A stretch of DNA of 64,000 nucleotides. Origin: Halobacillus litoralis. Its GTDB lineage: Bacteria; Bacillota; Bacilli; Bacillales; Halobacillaceae. Under the pieces are notes generated by a model, which did no database searches, was not told where the DNA came from, and saw only the letters and a list, made by a program, of their open reading frames with translations. Made by a program: the position numbers and the translations under genes. Where the stretch lies: the NCBI RefSeq assembly GCF_004101865.1, contig NZ_CP026118.1, positions 3,551,001 through 3,615,000 of the forward strand. Reading direction: 5' to 3'. Below, piece by piece: positions 26,301 to 36,742 of the stretch; within the stretch, counting starts at the first letter, position 1, and each line of letters starts with the position of its first letter.

Positions 26301-26674
26301 AACCGTGGTTGAAGGAGCAAATGCTTGTTATTGCAGAAGGGAAAATTGAAGAGAGGAACAACCGTAAGCAAATGATTATCAATCAGCTTAAGCCGTTTGA
26401 ATTGAGTGAAAGAGAGAATAAGGCAGAAAGGCGTCTATTTGTGAAGGTAACAAAGGATACGGAGCATACAGCTATTGATAAGCTGAAAGAGGCAGCAGAA
26501 TATTTCCCGGGGAATACACCTGTGTTGATATTTCGATCAGAAGACCGAAAAATCTACCATTTAGATCAGGACTATTCATTAGAAGTCAGCAGGGAATGTC
26601 TGAATATGTTGAATGACTTTTTCGGTTCTCAATCAGTGGCTTTACGCACACAGGATAAACACATGGATGTCTAA
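23321..26674 (+). CDS. dnaE: DNA polymerase III alpha subunit DnaE
   Basis: 1117 residues, the DnaE (not PolC) replicative polymerase of Firmicutes, which extends RNA primers mainly on the lagging strand. PHP domain at the N-terminus (THLNVQSGYSLMNS; His-rich metal positions partly changed), palm motif PGRGSAAGS and the catalytic PDIDIDFPD with Asp379, 381 and 383, then FNRSHAVAYS, helix-hairpin-helix and OB-fold regions in the C-terminal third. ATG after AAAGAAGG. Monocistronic, followed by the regulated malic enzyme gene. Confidence 0.95.
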   Translation: MTFTHLNVQSGYSLMNSTVKTRSLVQRAKELGFGAISLTDENTLSGAVSFYQECNNQGVKPIIGLKTTVEDRSLLFPVIMLAKNSQGYRNLLKITTYVQTNATNISLEELGSRKDGLIVIQMTASSPWADTIANRMFSRIDDSLIRWLDMFGEDHFYMSIQDRDLHAERQMHQPLQEWVESKGIRVVAIGDVRYLHSEDAAAYQCLRAIDEGARYSPQVNRSYQYLKSGEEMENFFGEWWPEVLSATQEIVERCNLELNLNQQLLPAYPTPYGETPDAYLQDLCEKALVKKFGSEDEKAVERLSHELNVIQSMQFSDYFLIVWDFISYARKQGIHAGPGRGSAAGSIVAYLLDITQVDPLKYGLLFERFLNPERVTMPDIDIDFPDYRRDEVIAYVSEKYGKDHVAQISTFGTFAARSVLRELFKVLAVDESDASFILYQIPKNTSDTLIEIVKKSEELKDYIRNSDQLQFLFKIATKLEGLPRHISTHAAGVVLSEEPLTEYTPLMNGQGDVHLTQMAMGDLEKIGLLKIDFLGLRNLSFIEKLENTIRKYSKQKFSVKDLPLNDGKTFDLLKQGRTNGVFQLESKGMKGVLTRLKPSHFEDVVAVNALYRPGPMDYIQDYIKRKHGNMEYGFPHPDLKGILGPTFGVLIYQEQIMQVARRVAGYSLGEADLLRRAISKKQGDIWSNERDKFIAGCKKKGYEESVATELFDWIVKFSNYGFNRSHAVAYSLISYWLAFIKAHYPSHFLAELMNANIGDRDKGTIYIREAREMNVKVNAPSINRSHILTRDDKGEIRMGLLAIKGLGYQAAQAIVDGRVDGPYKSLNDFCLRLDDKAVSRSVIEALIISGAFDELHQNRASSLASIDQALEQGELFKEFQDQPGFFGTDIEMGMVEVDPFPPLKELSMEKEVLGAYMSEHPLGHHRNALRSRGMISLYKADQLKSKRKLVTAVVLESFREIRTKRGDSMSFVTISDETAEMEAVLFPEAYRNVKPWLKEQMLVIAEGKIEERNNRKQMIINQLKPFELSERENKAERRLFVKVTKDTEHTAIDKLKEAAEYFPGNTPVLIFRSEDRKIYHLDQDYSLEVSRECLNMLNDFFGSQSVALRTQDKHMDV

Positions 26675-26700
26675 AAAGTCAGTCCATGGTTTTGAAGTTC

Positions 26701-26728
26701 TTTACACACTATCTTCATCTGTTATAAT
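26701..26728 (+). promoter_or_regulatory. Probable sigma-A promoter of malic enzyme
   Basis: TTTACA, 16 bases, perfect TATAAT; predicted start near 26735, abutting the palindromic operator. Confidence 0.6.
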
Positions 26729-26739
26729 TAAGAAGTTAA

Positions 26740-26758
26740 TAGGTGGTCAGACCACCTA
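26740..26758 (+). promoter_or_regulatory. GntR/FadR-type operator
   Basis: TAGGTGGTCAGACCACCTA is a perfect 9-1-9 palindrome. Its core TGGTCAGACCA fits the FadR-subfamily consensus TNGTNNNACNA. It lies right at the predicted transcription start, the place of a repressor site, and a FadR-family gene follows the malic enzyme gene. Confidence 0.75.
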
Positions 26759-26795
26759 GGTCGGTTAAATTAATAGTTTAAAGGAGCGTGTCGTC

Positions 26796-28034
26796 GTGTC
26801 TAATTTGCGAGATGAAGCATTGCATATACACCGTGTCAATAAGGGTAAGCTGGAAACTCATTCGAAAGTTCCTATAAGAAATGCAAAAGATTTGAGTTTA
26901 GCATACTCTCCGGGAGTAGCAGAACCATGTAAAGAAATTTATGATCATAAAGATACTGTCTATGATTATACGATGAAAGGCAACATGGTAGCAGTAGTCA
27001 GCGATGGATCAGCTGTTCTGGGACTTGGTAATATCGGCCCTGAAGCCTCATTGCCTGTAATGGAAGGTAAAGCGGCTTTGTTCAAAAGTTTTGCTGGTGT
27101 AGACGCTTTTCCTATCTGCCTGAACACAAGAGACATCGACCAAATAGTGCAAACTGTAAAATTAATGGAACCTACATTTGGTGGAGTGAATCTGGAAGAT
27201 ATCGCTGCTCCTAACTGCTTCATCATCGAGGATCGTTTGAAGAAAGAAACGAATATCCCGATTTTCCATGACGATCAACACGGGACAGCTATCGTTACTG
27301 TTGCGGGTTTGATGAACGCATTGAAAATAACAGGGAAGTCGTTTTCAGAGATTAAGGTTGTAGCGAATGGTGCAGGTGCAGCAGGAATTGCCATTATCAA
27401 ACTGCTTTATCATTTCGGTGTAAGAGATATCATCATGTGTGACTCAAAAGGTGCGATCTTCGAAGGACGCGACTATGGAATGAATGACGTGAAAGATGAA
27501 ATAGCTAAGATTACGAATAAAGAGCGGGCAGAAGGCAAGCTTGAAGAAGTGATGGAAGGCGCTGATGTTTTTATTGGAGTATCTGTTGGCGGGTTGCTGT
27601 CTAAAGAAATGGTTTCTCGTATGAATGACGACTCTATCATCTTTGCCATGGCCAACCCAGAGCCGGAAATCATGCCGGAAGATGCCAAAGAAGCAGGGGC
27701 GCGTGTGATCGGCACCGGGCGTTCAGACTTCCCTAATCAAGTGAATAATGTCCTGGCTTTCCCGGGAATCTTCCGAGGAGCTCTTGATGTAAGAGCAACA
27801 CGAATTAATGAAAAAATGAAAATAGCAGCAGCCGAGGCTATCGCTTCACTTGTAGGTGAAGATGAACTTAGTGAAGATTATGTCATCCCTGCTCCATTCG
27901 ATCCCCGGGTAGCACCGGCAGTGGCAGCCAGTGTAGCCAAAGCAGCAATGGAGTCCGGAGTGGCACGTCACCATGTGGATCCTGAAGAGGTAGCTGAAAA
28001 AACAAGACAACTCACTCTAATTGATGAAGAATAA
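26796..28034 (+). CDS. ytsJ: NAD(P)-dependent malic enzyme
   Basis: 412 residues, GTG start after AAAGGAG. Oxidative decarboxylation of malate to pyruvate. The short bacterial type without a phosphotransacetylase tail: LSLAYSPGVAEPCKEI, GLGNIGPEASLPVMEGK, substrate/metal DDQHGTAIV and the nucleotide motif GAGAAGIAIIK. The position dnaE-malic enzyme-accD matches B. subtilis YtsJ, the main NADP-dependent malic enzyme, a source of NADPH for biosynthesis. Likely repressed through the palindrome at its promoter. Confidence 0.92.
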   Translation: MSNLRDEALHIHRVNKGKLETHSKVPIRNAKDLSLAYSPGVAEPCKEIYDHKDTVYDYTMKGNMVAVVSDGSAVLGLGNIGPEASLPVMEGKAALFKSFAGVDAFPICLNTRDIDQIVQTVKLMEPTFGGVNLEDIAAPNCFIIEDRLKKETNIPIFHDDQHGTAIVTVAGLMNALKITGKSFSEIKVVANGAGAAGIAIIKLLYHFGVRDIIMCDSKGAIFEGRDYGMNDVKDEIAKITNKERAEGKLEEVMEGADVFIGVSVGGLLSKEMVSRMNDDSIIFAMANPEPEIMPEDAKEAGARVIGTGRSDFPNQVNNVLAFPGIFRGALDVRATRINEKMKIAAAEAIASLVGEDELSEDYVIPAPFDPRVAPAVAASVAKAAMESGVARHHVDPEEVAEKTRQLTLIDEE

Positions 28035-28040
28035 TGCTAA

Positions 28041-28064
28041 GGAGAAAAGCGTATGCTTTTCTCC
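28041..28064 (+). terminator. Hairpin between malic enzyme and fadR-like gene
   Basis: GGAGAAAAGC pairs with GCTTTTCTCC around a four-base loop. The T run is weak (TCTTA), so it may act as partial terminator or mRNA stabiliser. Confidence 0.5.
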
Positions 28065-28111
28065 TCTTACATAACGCCCTGGATGGGAAAGGAAAGAGGT
28101 GTTCATTAAAC

Positions 28112-28708
28112 GTGACCCGAGTGCAACAAGAAAAAGTCTACGAAGGTGTTCTTTACCAATTGAAATCATATATAGAGGAGAATCAATTGAAACCTGGTGA
28201 TAAGTTGCCATCTGAACGGGAACTAAGTGAACAGCTCAATGTTGGAAGGTCCTCCATCCGAGAGGCTTTCAGGGCGATGGAGCTCCTTGGACTGATCGAA
28301 ACCCGACGTGGGGAAGGTACCTTTATGAGAGCTTATCGTCCATACCATATGGTTGAATTATTATCTAACTTCTTACTTAATGAAACACGGACAAAAGAAG
28401 AATTGATGACAGCTAAACAAATGATTGAAAAAGAAGTATTATTAATTGTAAAAGGGAAGCTCTCAGACCATCAATTTACTGAAATCAGAAAAATATTAAA
28501 GAACCATCCTTCAGGAGAACGCCACCAACAGCTGTTTCAATATTTTTTTGAAATAGGTGATCAGCCCTTGCTGTTATCCATGTGGCAATTCATCTCCGGC
28601 TTTACCCACACGGTTCATAATATCCATTATGAAGATGAATGGTATGAGGAGATGCTTAAAGCTCTTGAAAGAAGAGAAGCCCTTGAGATCCTGCAATTAT
28701 TTCGATGA
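28112..28708 (+). CDS. GntR-family transcriptional regulator, FadR subfamily
   Basis: 198 residues from GTG 28112, chosen because AAAGAGGTG lies upstream; the frame extends to 28034 but through the hairpin. N-terminal winged helix (residues 1-75: KPGDKLPSERELSEQLNVGRSSIREAFRAMELLGLIETRRGEGTF region, split here as LPSERELSEQ and VGRSSIREAF) and an all-helical FCD-like effector domain after it, shorter than usual. Lies between malic enzyme and accDA and is the obvious candidate to bind the operator at 26740-26758. Effector unknown; malate, an organic acid or an acyl compound are options. Confidence 0.85.
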   Translation: MTRVQQEKVYEGVLYQLKSYIEENQLKPGDKLPSERELSEQLNVGRSSIREAFRAMELLGLIETRRGEGTFMRAYRPYHMVELLSNFLLNETRTKEELMTAKQMIEKEVLLIVKGKLSDHQFTEIRKILKNHPSGERHQQLFQYFFEIGDQPLLLSMWQFISGFTHTVHNIHYEDEWYEEMLKALERREALEILQLFR

Positions 28709-28811
28709 GAGATGCTGTCAATAACACTTTCGACAAAAACAGTGATATTATCTTAATGGATATTATGTATATTGGTAAGAAAGGAAGCTTTGTCCCAAAG
28801 GAGGAATCACC

Positions 28812-29672
28812 TTGCTAAGAGATTTTTTCAGCAAGAAAAAAAGATATGCATCTATTCCTAGTCAGGAAGCTAAGCAGGATGTGCCTGAAGGTTTGATGCA
28901 AAAATGTCCGAACTGTCAAAAGATCTTCTACAGAAAAGAACTTAATAGAAATTTGAATGTTTGCCCTCATTGTGATCACCATCATCGTTTAAGCGCTTAT
29001 GAACGAATTCAGCACCTTTTTGACGAGGAATCCTTCATTGAGTGGGACAAGCAAATGATATCTAACAACCCCCTCGGTTTTCCTGAATATGAGGAAAAGT
29101 TAGAAAAAGATCGATTGAAATCCGATCTTAACGAAGCTGTGGTGACGGGGAAAGCGAAAATGAACAACATAGAGACTGCAGTAGCCGTAATGGATTCCCG
29201 CTTTCGCATGGGTAGTATGGGGTCTGTTGTTGGTGAAAAAATAACCAATGCCATTGAAAATGCCAGAAAGGAAAAAATACCTTTCATCATCTTCACTGCT
29301 TCAGGCGGTGCAAGAATGCAGGAAGGTGTGCTCAGCTTAATGCAGATGGGTAAAACTTCTGTTGCTTTGCAGCGCTTACATGCGGATGGAGGTCTGTTTG
29401 TGTCAGTAATGACTCATCCAACGACAGGGGGGGTCTCTGCGAGCTTCGCCTCTCTTGGAGATTATAACTTTGCTGAACCAAAAGCGCTAATTGGATTTGC
29501 CGGGAGAAGGATTATTGAACAGACAATCCGTGAAAAATTACCAGATGATTTCCAAACCTCGGAGTTTTTACTTGAACATGGACAGCTGGATAGAGTAGTC
29601 CATCGCCATGATTTGAGGAAGACTTTGTCAACTGTCCTGGATATCCATTCATCAGGAGGTGAGAAACAGTGA
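28812..29672 (+). CDS. accD: Acetyl-CoA carboxylase carboxyltransferase beta subunit
   Basis: 286 residues from TTG 28812 (AAAGGAGGA upstream). Four-cysteine zinc finger at residues 32-54 (KCPNC ... VCPHC), then the crotonase-like carboxyltransferase core ([26 protein letters not shown]). With AccA it moves carboxyl from biotin to acetyl-CoA to form malonyl-CoA for fatty-acid synthesis. Its stop overlaps the accA GTG start by four bases. Confidence 0.96.
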   Translation: MLRDFFSKKKRYASIPSQEAKQDVPEGLMQKCPNCQKIFYRKELNRNLNVCPHCDHHHRLSAYERIQHLFDEESFIEWDKQMISNNPLGFPEYEEKLEKDRLKSDLNEAVVTGKAKMNNIETAVAVMDSRFRMGSMGSVVGEKITNAIENARKEKIPFIIFTASGGARMQEGVLSLMQMGKTSVALQRLHADGGLFVSVMTHPTTGGVSASFASLGDYNFAEPKALIGFAGRRIIEQTIREKLPDDFQTSEFLLEHGQLDRVVHRHDLRKTLSTVLDIHSSGGEKQ

Positions 29673-30631
29673 AACATGTGCTTGATTTTGAAAAGCCGGT
29701 TATAGAACTGCGTGAAAAGATCGTAGAATTGAAGAGGCTTACAGAAAATAGTGAAATGGACCTTAGTGATGAAATCGTGACACTAGAAAGCCGGTTGGAA
29801 AAGCTGGAAACAGATGTATATGATCGGATGGCCCCTTGGGATCGTGTGCAAATGGCCAGACATCCCGAGCGCCCAACGACACTTGATTATATCGATCAGC
29901 TTTTTACGGATTTTTTAGAACTTCATGGTGACAGAAATTTCGGAGATGATGCTGCGATTGTTTCCGGGATTGCGAAATTCAAAGGGAAGCCGGTCACTGT
30001 TATCGGTCATCAACGAGGGAAAGATACAAAGGAAAATATCCATCGTAATTTCGGTATGCCGCACCCGGAAGGGTATCGGAAAGCGCTTCGTTTGATGAAA
30101 CAAGCTGAAAAGTTTGGACGTCCGGTTATTACATTCATCGATACAAAAGGGGCTTACCCAGGAAAAGCCGCTGAAGAAAGAGGGCAGAGTGAAGCGATAG
30201 CCCGCAACTTAATGGAAATGGCAGGGCTCACTGTACCTATCATCTGTGTCGTTATTGGAGAAGGTGGAAGTGGCGGTGCTTTAGGTCTCGGCATCGGTGA
30301 TCGAATATTCATGTTGGAAAACTCCACATACTCTGTGATTTCGCCGGAGGGAGCTTCCTCTATTTTATGGAAAGACTCAGGCTTAGCTCAAGAGGCAGCA
30401 GAGTCAATGAAAATCACATCTTATGATCTTCAAAAACTTGAAGTGATTGATGGGGTGATACCGGAAATCAGAGGTGGAGCCCACAGGGATATAAAAGCCC
30501 AGGCGGGTGAAATTGAGAAAGTATTGCTCGAATCCCTTGATCAATTAGAAACGCTTGAACAAGAACAACTTCTTGAGGAACGTTTTATGAAATATAAAAA
30601 TATTGGCGATTACACATATCTTGATTTATAA
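29669..30631 (+). CDS. accA: Acetyl-CoA carboxylase carboxyltransferase alpha subunit
   Basis: 320 residues, GTG start overlapping accD (GTGA), with AGGAGGTG inside the accD end. Helical N-terminus, then the core motifs [25 protein letters not shown] (split in the family as HQRGKDTKE and [11 protein letters not shown]) and [15 protein letters not shown], and [13 protein letters not shown]. Partner of AccD; the overlap enforces equal synthesis. Confidence 0.96.
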   Translation: MKHVLDFEKPVIELREKIVELKRLTENSEMDLSDEIVTLESRLEKLETDVYDRMAPWDRVQMARHPERPTTLDYIDQLFTDFLELHGDRNFGDDAAIVSGIAKFKGKPVTVIGHQRGKDTKENIHRNFGMPHPEGYRKALRLMKQAEKFGRPVITFIDTKGAYPGKAAEERGQSEAIARNLMEMAGLTVPIICVVIGEGGSGGALGLGIGDRIFMLENSTYSVISPEGASSILWKDSGLAQEAAESMKITSYDLQKLEVIDGVIPEIRGGAHRDIKAQAGEIEKVLLESLDQLETLEQEQLLEERFMKYKNIGDYTYLDL

Positions 30632-30666
30632 TGATATGGTTGAAAAAAGTATAAACCCATAAAAGA

Positions 30667-30694
30667 AAGGTCGCACATATGGTGCGGCTTTTCG
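30667..30694 (+). terminator. Terminator after accA
   Basis: GTCGCAC pairs with GTGCGGC (one wobble), flanked by A and T runs. Confidence 0.6.
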
Positions 30695-30793
30695 CATCTT
30701 ATCTGATTGGTAACGCTATCATTGATAAATTAAATGTTGATGTTGCTATGAATTGTATAGACTAAGTACCAACTATCCATTGAAAAGCACTGA

Positions 30794-31813
<1,020 letters not shown>

Positions 31814-31843
31814 ATGTAAGAGGCAATTGAGGAGGAAATAAAT

Positions 31844-33607
31844 ATGTTTAGAAAAACAAAAATCGTCAGCACGATCGGGCCTGCGTCTGAATCAGTAGAG
31901 AAATTGACGCAGCTGATTGAAGCTGGAATGAATGTGGCTCGCTTGAACTTTTCCCATGGGGATTTTGAAGAGCATGGTGCGAGAATCAAAAATATTCGTG
32001 AAGCATCAAAAGCTACGGGCAAAACAGTTGCGATACTGTTAGATACCAAAGGTCCGGAAATCCGTACAGGGAAACTGAAAGAAGGAGAAGTTTACCTTGA
32101 AAAAGGGTCCACTGCCTATGTTTCTATGGAAGACATTGAAGGAGATGCAGAACGTTTTTCAGTCACTTATCCAGGTCTGATTAATGACGTACATCCTGGC
32201 TCTAAGATTCTTCTGGATGATGGGCTGGTAGAACTGCAAGTTGAAAAAATCGATAAAGAGAATAATGAAATTGAAACAACTGTCTTGAATAATGGTCCAC
32301 TTAAGAATAAAAAAGGTGTTAACGTACCTAATGTTAGTGTGAACCTTCCAGGAATTACAGAAAAAGATGCTAAGGATATCGAATTCGGTATCGAACAAGG
32401 GGTAGACTTTATTGCTGCTTCGTTCGTACGTCGTGCATCTGATGTCCTGGAAATTAAAGAATTGTTAGAAAAACATAATGCTAATCAGATTCACATCGTT
32501 CCTAAAATTGAAAATCAAGAAGGTGTCGATAATATTGATGACATCCTGGAGGTCAGTGATGGTTTGATGGTTGCACGTGGAGACCTAGGTGTGGAAATTC
32601 CGGCTGAAGATGTTCCACTTGTACAAAAACAACTGATCCGTAAGTGTAATAAAGCAGGCAAACCTGTTATTACAGCTACTCAAATGCTTGACTCCATGCA
32701 GCGTAATCCGCGTCCTACACGTGCGGAGGCATCTGACGTTGCAAATGCTATTTTTGATGGTACGGATGCTATCATGCTTTCAGGTGAAACAGCTGCAGGT
32801 GATTATCCGGTAGAATCTGTGCAAACGATGCATAACATTGCGAGTAAAACAGAAACAGGATTGAATCATGTTTCCTTACTGCAAGAACGTTCCAAGCACA
32901 GTGATATGACTATTACCGATGCGATCAGCCAATCGGTGACACATACAGCAATCAACCTTGACGCTGCAGCAATTGTGACACCAACAGAGAGTGGACATAC
33001 AGCAAGAATGATTTCTAAGTATCGTCCAAAAGCTCCCATCGTAGCTATTACTTCCGATGATGAAGTGAATCGCAAACTGTCGCTTGTATGGGGTGTGTAT
33101 GCTGTAATGGGGCCACGCTCTTATTCAACTGATGATATGTTGGACGTAGCCGTAGATCGCAGCTTGGCTTCTGGCTTGGCGATTCGTGGAGATCGTGTCA
33201 TCATCACCGGTGGTGTGCCTGTTGGTGAGAGTGGGACCACAAACTTAATGAAAGTGCACGTCATTGGTGATGTACTTGTCAAAGGCCAGGGTGTTGGCCA
33301 GAAGAGCGCGTTCGGACGAGCAATCGTTGCTAAGAATGCACAAGATGCAATTGAACGTTTAGAGGATGGAGATATCTTAGTTACACATGGCACAGATCGT
33401 GATATGATGCCTGCCATCGAAAAAGCAGCAGGAATCATTACACGTGAAGGTGGTTTGACTTCCCACGCTGCAGTTGTTGGTTTGAGCTTGGGAATCCCAG
33501 TGATAGTTGGGGTTAATGATGCTCTAGAACTTATCAAAGATGGGGCAGATATTACAATCGACAGTTCACGCGGAGATATCTATGAAGGTCATGCAAGCGT
33601 TCTATAA
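31844..33607 (+). CDS. pyk: Pyruvate kinase with C-terminal PEP-utilising domain
   Basis: 587 residues, GGAGGAAA before the ATG. Classical core: [52 protein letters not shown] and GETAAGDYP. An extra domain from about residue 475 carries THGTDRDMM and [14 protein letters not shown], resembling the phosphohistidine domain of PEP synthase/PPDK, as in other bacilli. Last enzyme of glycolysis. Cotranscribed with pfkA; terminator follows. Confidence 0.97.
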   Translation: MFRKTKIVSTIGPASESVEKLTQLIEAGMNVARLNFSHGDFEEHGARIKNIREASKATGKTVAILLDTKGPEIRTGKLKEGEVYLEKGSTAYVSMEDIEGDAERFSVTYPGLINDVHPGSKILLDDGLVELQVEKIDKENNEIETTVLNNGPLKNKKGVNVPNVSVNLPGITEKDAKDIEFGIEQGVDFIAASFVRRASDVLEIKELLEKHNANQIHIVPKIENQEGVDNIDDILEVSDGLMVARGDLGVEIPAEDVPLVQKQLIRKCNKAGKPVITATQMLDSMQRNPRPTRAEASDVANAIFDGTDAIMLSGETAAGDYPVESVQTMHNIASKTETGLNHVSLLQERSKHSDMTITDAISQSVTHTAINLDAAAIVTPTESGHTARMISKYRPKAPIVAITSDDEVNRKLSLVWGVYAVMGPRSYSTDDMLDVAVDRSLASGLAIRGDRVIITGGVPVGESGTTNLMKVHVIGDVLVKGQGVGQKSAFGRAIVAKNAQDAIERLEDGDILVTHGTDRDMMPAIEKAAGIITREGGLTSHAAVVGLSLGIPVIVGVNDALELIKDGADITIDSSRGDIYEGHASVL

Positions 33608-33619
33608 TATTTAGTGATA

Positions 33620-33653
33620 GAAGGCAGGGGAGATTATCTTCCCTGCCTTTTCT
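33620..33653 (+). terminator. Terminator after pyk
   Basis: AAGGCAGGGGA pairs with TCCCTGCCTT, followed by TTCTTTT. Confidence 0.85.
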
Positions 33654-33716
33654 TTTATCATTTCTCCAAATACAGTTATAATAAAGGTAAGAAGATGAAA
33701 AAGAAGGGAAGATGTT

Positions 33717-34109
33717 ATGTTTCGCTGGTTGTTGTTATTCATATTGATTGTACCCGCTCTTGAAATAGGCTTACTGATTTGGGCTGGGAGTTATATAGGA
33801 CCATGGTGGGTTATCTTACTGATTATTTCCACAGGGGTTCTCGGTGCCTGGTTGGCTAAACAGCAGGGGTTAGAGACAATAAGAAACCTGCAGCGATCCA
33901 TGTCTGAGGGTCAGATGCCGAAAGATGCTCTTTTGGATGGAGCTTGTATTCTTGTCGGCGGTGCTGTGCTTTTAACGCCCGGTTTTATTACGGATGCTGT
34001 CGGATTCCTGTTACTCATTCCAACTACGAGAGCCCCAATCAAGCTTTTTGTCAAAAGGGCTATTGAGAAAGCGTTACAGAAAGGCACAATTACTATCTAT
34101 AGAAAATAA
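33717..34109 (+). CDS. fxsA: FxsA family membrane protein
   Basis: 130 residues. Three to four hydrophobic segments (LLLFILIVPALEIGLLIW, WWVILLIISTGVLGAWLA, ACILVGGAVLLTPGFITDAVGFLLLIP) with the conserved family stretch LLTPGFITDAVGFLLLIPTTR. FxsA (SuzA) in E. coli relieves exclusion of phage T7 by the F plasmid; the normal role is unknown. Position next to pyk and ytvI is conserved in bacilli. Terminated by a hairpin at the ytvI end. Confidence 0.87.
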   Translation: MFRWLLLFILIVPALEIGLLIWAGSYIGPWWVILLIISTGVLGAWLAKQQGLETIRNLQRSMSEGQMPKDALLDGACILVGGAVLLTPGFITDAVGFLLLIPTTRAPIKLFVKRAIEKALQKGTITIYRK

Positions 34110-34114
34110 TTGCT

Positions 34115-34144
34115 GACCTCCACATAAAAGGGTGGAGGTTTTTA
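34115..34144 (+). terminator. Terminator after fxsA
   Basis: ACCTCCAC pairs with GTGGAGGT, followed by TTTT. The right edge touches the ytvI stop. Confidence 0.75.
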
Positions 34145-35251
34145 ATTTCCTTTTATGAATGACCATACATCATTTGTCAGACCTGTTTTATTTAATGTTT
34201 GAATAACCATCAGAACTATTGGACTGATTATCATTCCATAAGCTCCAAAGATTTTAAAACCGACAAAAAGACTTATTAACAGCAGCACAGGAGGTACACC
34301 AAAATGGTTCGCTAATAGTTTAGGTTCTAGTACTTGACGGGTAAGTATTACTATCATATAAAGGACAGTTAAACTGATCGTCATGCTGAATTCACCACTG
34401 AAAAACTGGTAGATAATCCATGGAAGAAATATTGCTCCTGTCCCCACATAAGGGATAAAGTCAACGATAGCTACAAGGAATGTAATCGTCATGGCGTGAG
34501 ATGCTCCAATTACGAAAAGCCCCACCCCTATGATAAGGGTTGAAATAGCGACAAGCGTACATTGGGCTTTAATAAGTCCGTGGAAAGTATTTTTCATTTC
34601 TACGCGCATCATATGAATTTTTAAGAGAAGGGGCTCCGGTCCTCTTTGCTTGATTCGGTGCTTCATCCATTCCCAGTCTTTACATATGAAAAAAGTAGCG
34701 AGTAATGTGATGAATATAGCAGTCATGGAGGACGGCAGGGTAGTAAGGATACTCACCAGACCTTCAAAAGCACTGTTCAGAAACTGGACTCCTGTCTGCG
34801 TGACTTTATCCTGCATAAGGTTTAGATATTCATCAACAGATTGCTGTTGCTGCACACTTAACTTCTGAGATATCGCTTCTATTTTATTCAGCAACGGGCG
34901 GATGATCGATTTCGTTTGAAGTGTAATATGGGCAGTAAGTCTTTCAAAGTGCTCTGGAACGCCAGTGGACAGGTATTGGATTCCTTTGATTAATTCTGCA
35001 ACTAGGAGGACTGCTAATGCCCCGATTAAACCGACGAATAGACAGAGAACTGAAAGAATGGCGAGCACTTTAGGAAAATGAAAATGTTTCACCAGTAATT
35101 GTATAAATGGCTGCAGTATAGAGGATAGTAAGAACGCAATGATGAACGGATACAGGTAGGTCCATGACCAGAACAAAGAAATAATTAACCCGATAATCGT
35201 CAATAGGATGAACAGAAAACGAAAAGTAGAAGAAATAAAATGGTTGTCCAA
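34142..35251 (-). CDS. ytvI: Sporulation integral membrane protein YtvI (AI-2E transporter family)
   Basis: 369 residues, polytopic (about eight membrane helices) in the PerM/AI-2E transporter fold: N-terminal helices, a soluble amphipathic part (HITLQTKSIIRPLLNKIEAISQ region), then paired helices with VDFIPYVGTGAIFLPWIIYQ and the typical QVLEPKLLANHFGVPPVLLL. In B. subtilis YtvI is a sporulation-associated protein of unknown transport substrate. Convergent with fxsA and divergent from citZ. Confidence 0.85.
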   Translation of the reverse strand: MDNHFISSTFRFLFILLTIIGLIISLFWSWTYLYPFIIAFLLSSILQPFIQLLVKHFHFPKVLAILSVLCLFVGLIGALAVLLVAELIKGIQYLSTGVPEHFERLTAHITLQTKSIIRPLLNKIEAISQKLSVQQQQSVDEYLNLMQDKVTQTGVQFLNSAFEGLVSILTTLPSSMTAIFITLLATFFICKDWEWMKHRIKQRGPEPLLLKIHMMRVEMKNTFHGLIKAQCTLVAISTLIIGVGLFVIGASHAMTITFLVAIVDFIPYVGTGAIFLPWIIYQFFSGEFSMTISLTVLYMIVILTRQVLEPKLLANHFGVPPVLLLISLFVGFKIFGAYGMIISPIVLMVIQTLNKTGLTNDVWSFIKGN

Positions 35252-35378
35252 AACGGATAGCTTCCTTTCTACTCGCTATTTCACATTTTTAGGTGGAATT
35301 TTTCAGCAAAATTTGTTTTTTAAAGAAGGATTAATAGAAACGAGATTCGATAAAATCCACCAATTTAAACGGTTTCAA

Positions 35379-35407
35379 TTCACATTCTCTTCAGAATACT
35401 TTATAAT
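35379..35407 (+). promoter_or_regulatory. Probable sigma-A promoter of citZ
   Basis: TTCACA, 17 bases, perfect TATAAT; about 100 bases of leader precede the citZ start. Confidence 0.55.
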
Positions 35408-35454
35408 TGTTTGTGGGGTGTTTTCCTATAAAGGTAAAGAGCAAAAAGTAAAGC

Positions 35455-35471
35455 GTTTTCGCGTCGAAAAC
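35455..35471 (+). promoter_or_regulatory. Palindrome in the citZ leader
   Basis: GTTTTCG CGT CGAAAAC, a perfect 7-3-7 palindrome between promoter and start codon. Preceded by AAAGC, giving a poor cre-like match. Candidate operator, factor unknown. Confidence 0.4.
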
Positions 35472-35509
35472 AGGTAAGAATCATTGGAATTTTTAAAAGG
35501 AGAGATTGT

Positions 35510-36628
35510 ATGTCATCATCAACAAAAGGTCTTGAAGGAATTACAGCAACAGAATCATCCATTAGTTCCATCATCGACGATAAATTGACTTATGTCGGTT
35601 ATGATATCGATGATTTAGCGAATAACTCAAGCTTTGAAGAGGTCGTCTATCTTCTGTGGAATCAGAAACTTCCTAACCAAGAAGAACTGAAAGAATTTAA
35701 AACAGAACTTATCTCAAATATGGATATACCGACTGAAGTTGTCGATCATTTGAAATCTTATGATTTATCGACAGTCCACCCTATGGCTGCTTTGAGGACT
35801 GCGGTTTCCATGCTTGGGCTTCATGATCCTGAGTCTGATGTCATGGAAGAAGAAGCGAACAAGCGTAAAGCACTTAGACTTCAAGCGAAGATCCCTACAG
35901 TAGTTACTGCTTTTGCACGTATTCGTAAAGGGGAAGATCCTGTATCACCTAAGAAAGAATTGAGCTTCGCCGGAAACTTCCTATACATGTTGAATGGGAA
36001 AGATCCTGAGGACTTGGAAGTAGAAGCTTTCAATAAAGCACTTGTCCTTCATGCAGATCACGAATTGAATGCTTCAACATTCACAGCACGTGTGTGTGTA
36101 GCGACTTTATCAGATGTTTACTCTGGTGTGACTGCAGCAATCGGCGCATTAAAAGGTCCACTGCATGGTGGGGCTAATGAGCGAGTAATGAAGATGCTTA
36201 CAGAGATCGGCAGTGTCGAAAATGCTGTCCCGGCTATAGAGAAAAAGCTGGAAAATAAAGAAAAAATCATGGGAATGGGCCACCGTGTCTATCAATCCGG
36301 AGATCCCCGTGCCAAGCACCTGAAAGAGATGTCCCGTGAACTTACAAAATTGACGGGTCATTCTAAATATTACGAGATGTCTATTAAAATAGAAGATTAT
36401 ATTAAAGAAAACAAAGGTCTTCCTGCTAATGTGGACTTTTATTCTGCCTCTGTTTATCACAGCCTTGGAATCGATCACGATATCTTTACACCTATTTTTG
36501 CAGTTAGTCGAGTTTCCGGCTGGTTAGCACATATTTTGGAGCAGTATTCAAACAACCGTCTCATTCGCCCGAGGGCCGAATATGTGGGGCCAAAAGGCCA
36601 ATCTTACACAGCAATTGAAAATAGGTAA
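35510..36628 (+). CDS. citZ: Citrate synthase
   Basis: 372 residues, AAAGGAGAG before the ATG. Type I-like small citrate synthase of Gram-positives: KGPLHGGANERVM, GMGHRVYQSGDPRAKHL with the catalytic His, and VDFYSASVYHSLGI with the catalytic Asp region. Condenses acetyl-CoA and oxaloacetate. Heads the citZ-icd-mdh TCA operon exactly as in B. subtilis. Confidence 0.96.
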   Translation: MSSSTKGLEGITATESSISSIIDDKLTYVGYDIDDLANNSSFEEVVYLLWNQKLPNQEELKEFKTELISNMDIPTEVVDHLKSYDLSTVHPMAALRTAVSMLGLHDPESDVMEEEANKRKALRLQAKIPTVVTAFARIRKGEDPVSPKKELSFAGNFLYMLNGKDPEDLEVEAFNKALVLHADHELNASTFTARVCVATLSDVYSGVTAAIGALKGPLHGGANERVMKMLTEIGSVENAVPAIEKKLENKEKIMGMGHRVYQSGDPRAKHLKEMSRELTKLTGHSKYYEMSIKIEDYIKENKGLPANVDFYSASVYHSLGIDHDIFTPIFAVSRVSGWLAHILEQYSNNRLIRPRAEYVGPKGQSYTAIENR

Positions 36629-36742
36629 GCAGCTGCCGGGTAGACCGGCCTCTTCCTATACTTTTTATTCGACCTAGTTTAACGTATGATAGAAGAGGAT
36701 GATCCATCCGTCATTCATACAAAATTTTTAGGAGGGTTTATT

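Noticed and set aside
35208..35477. 89-codon ORF overlapping ytvI start and the citZ promoter
   Set aside because: Opposite to ytvI and across the promoter; no binding site.
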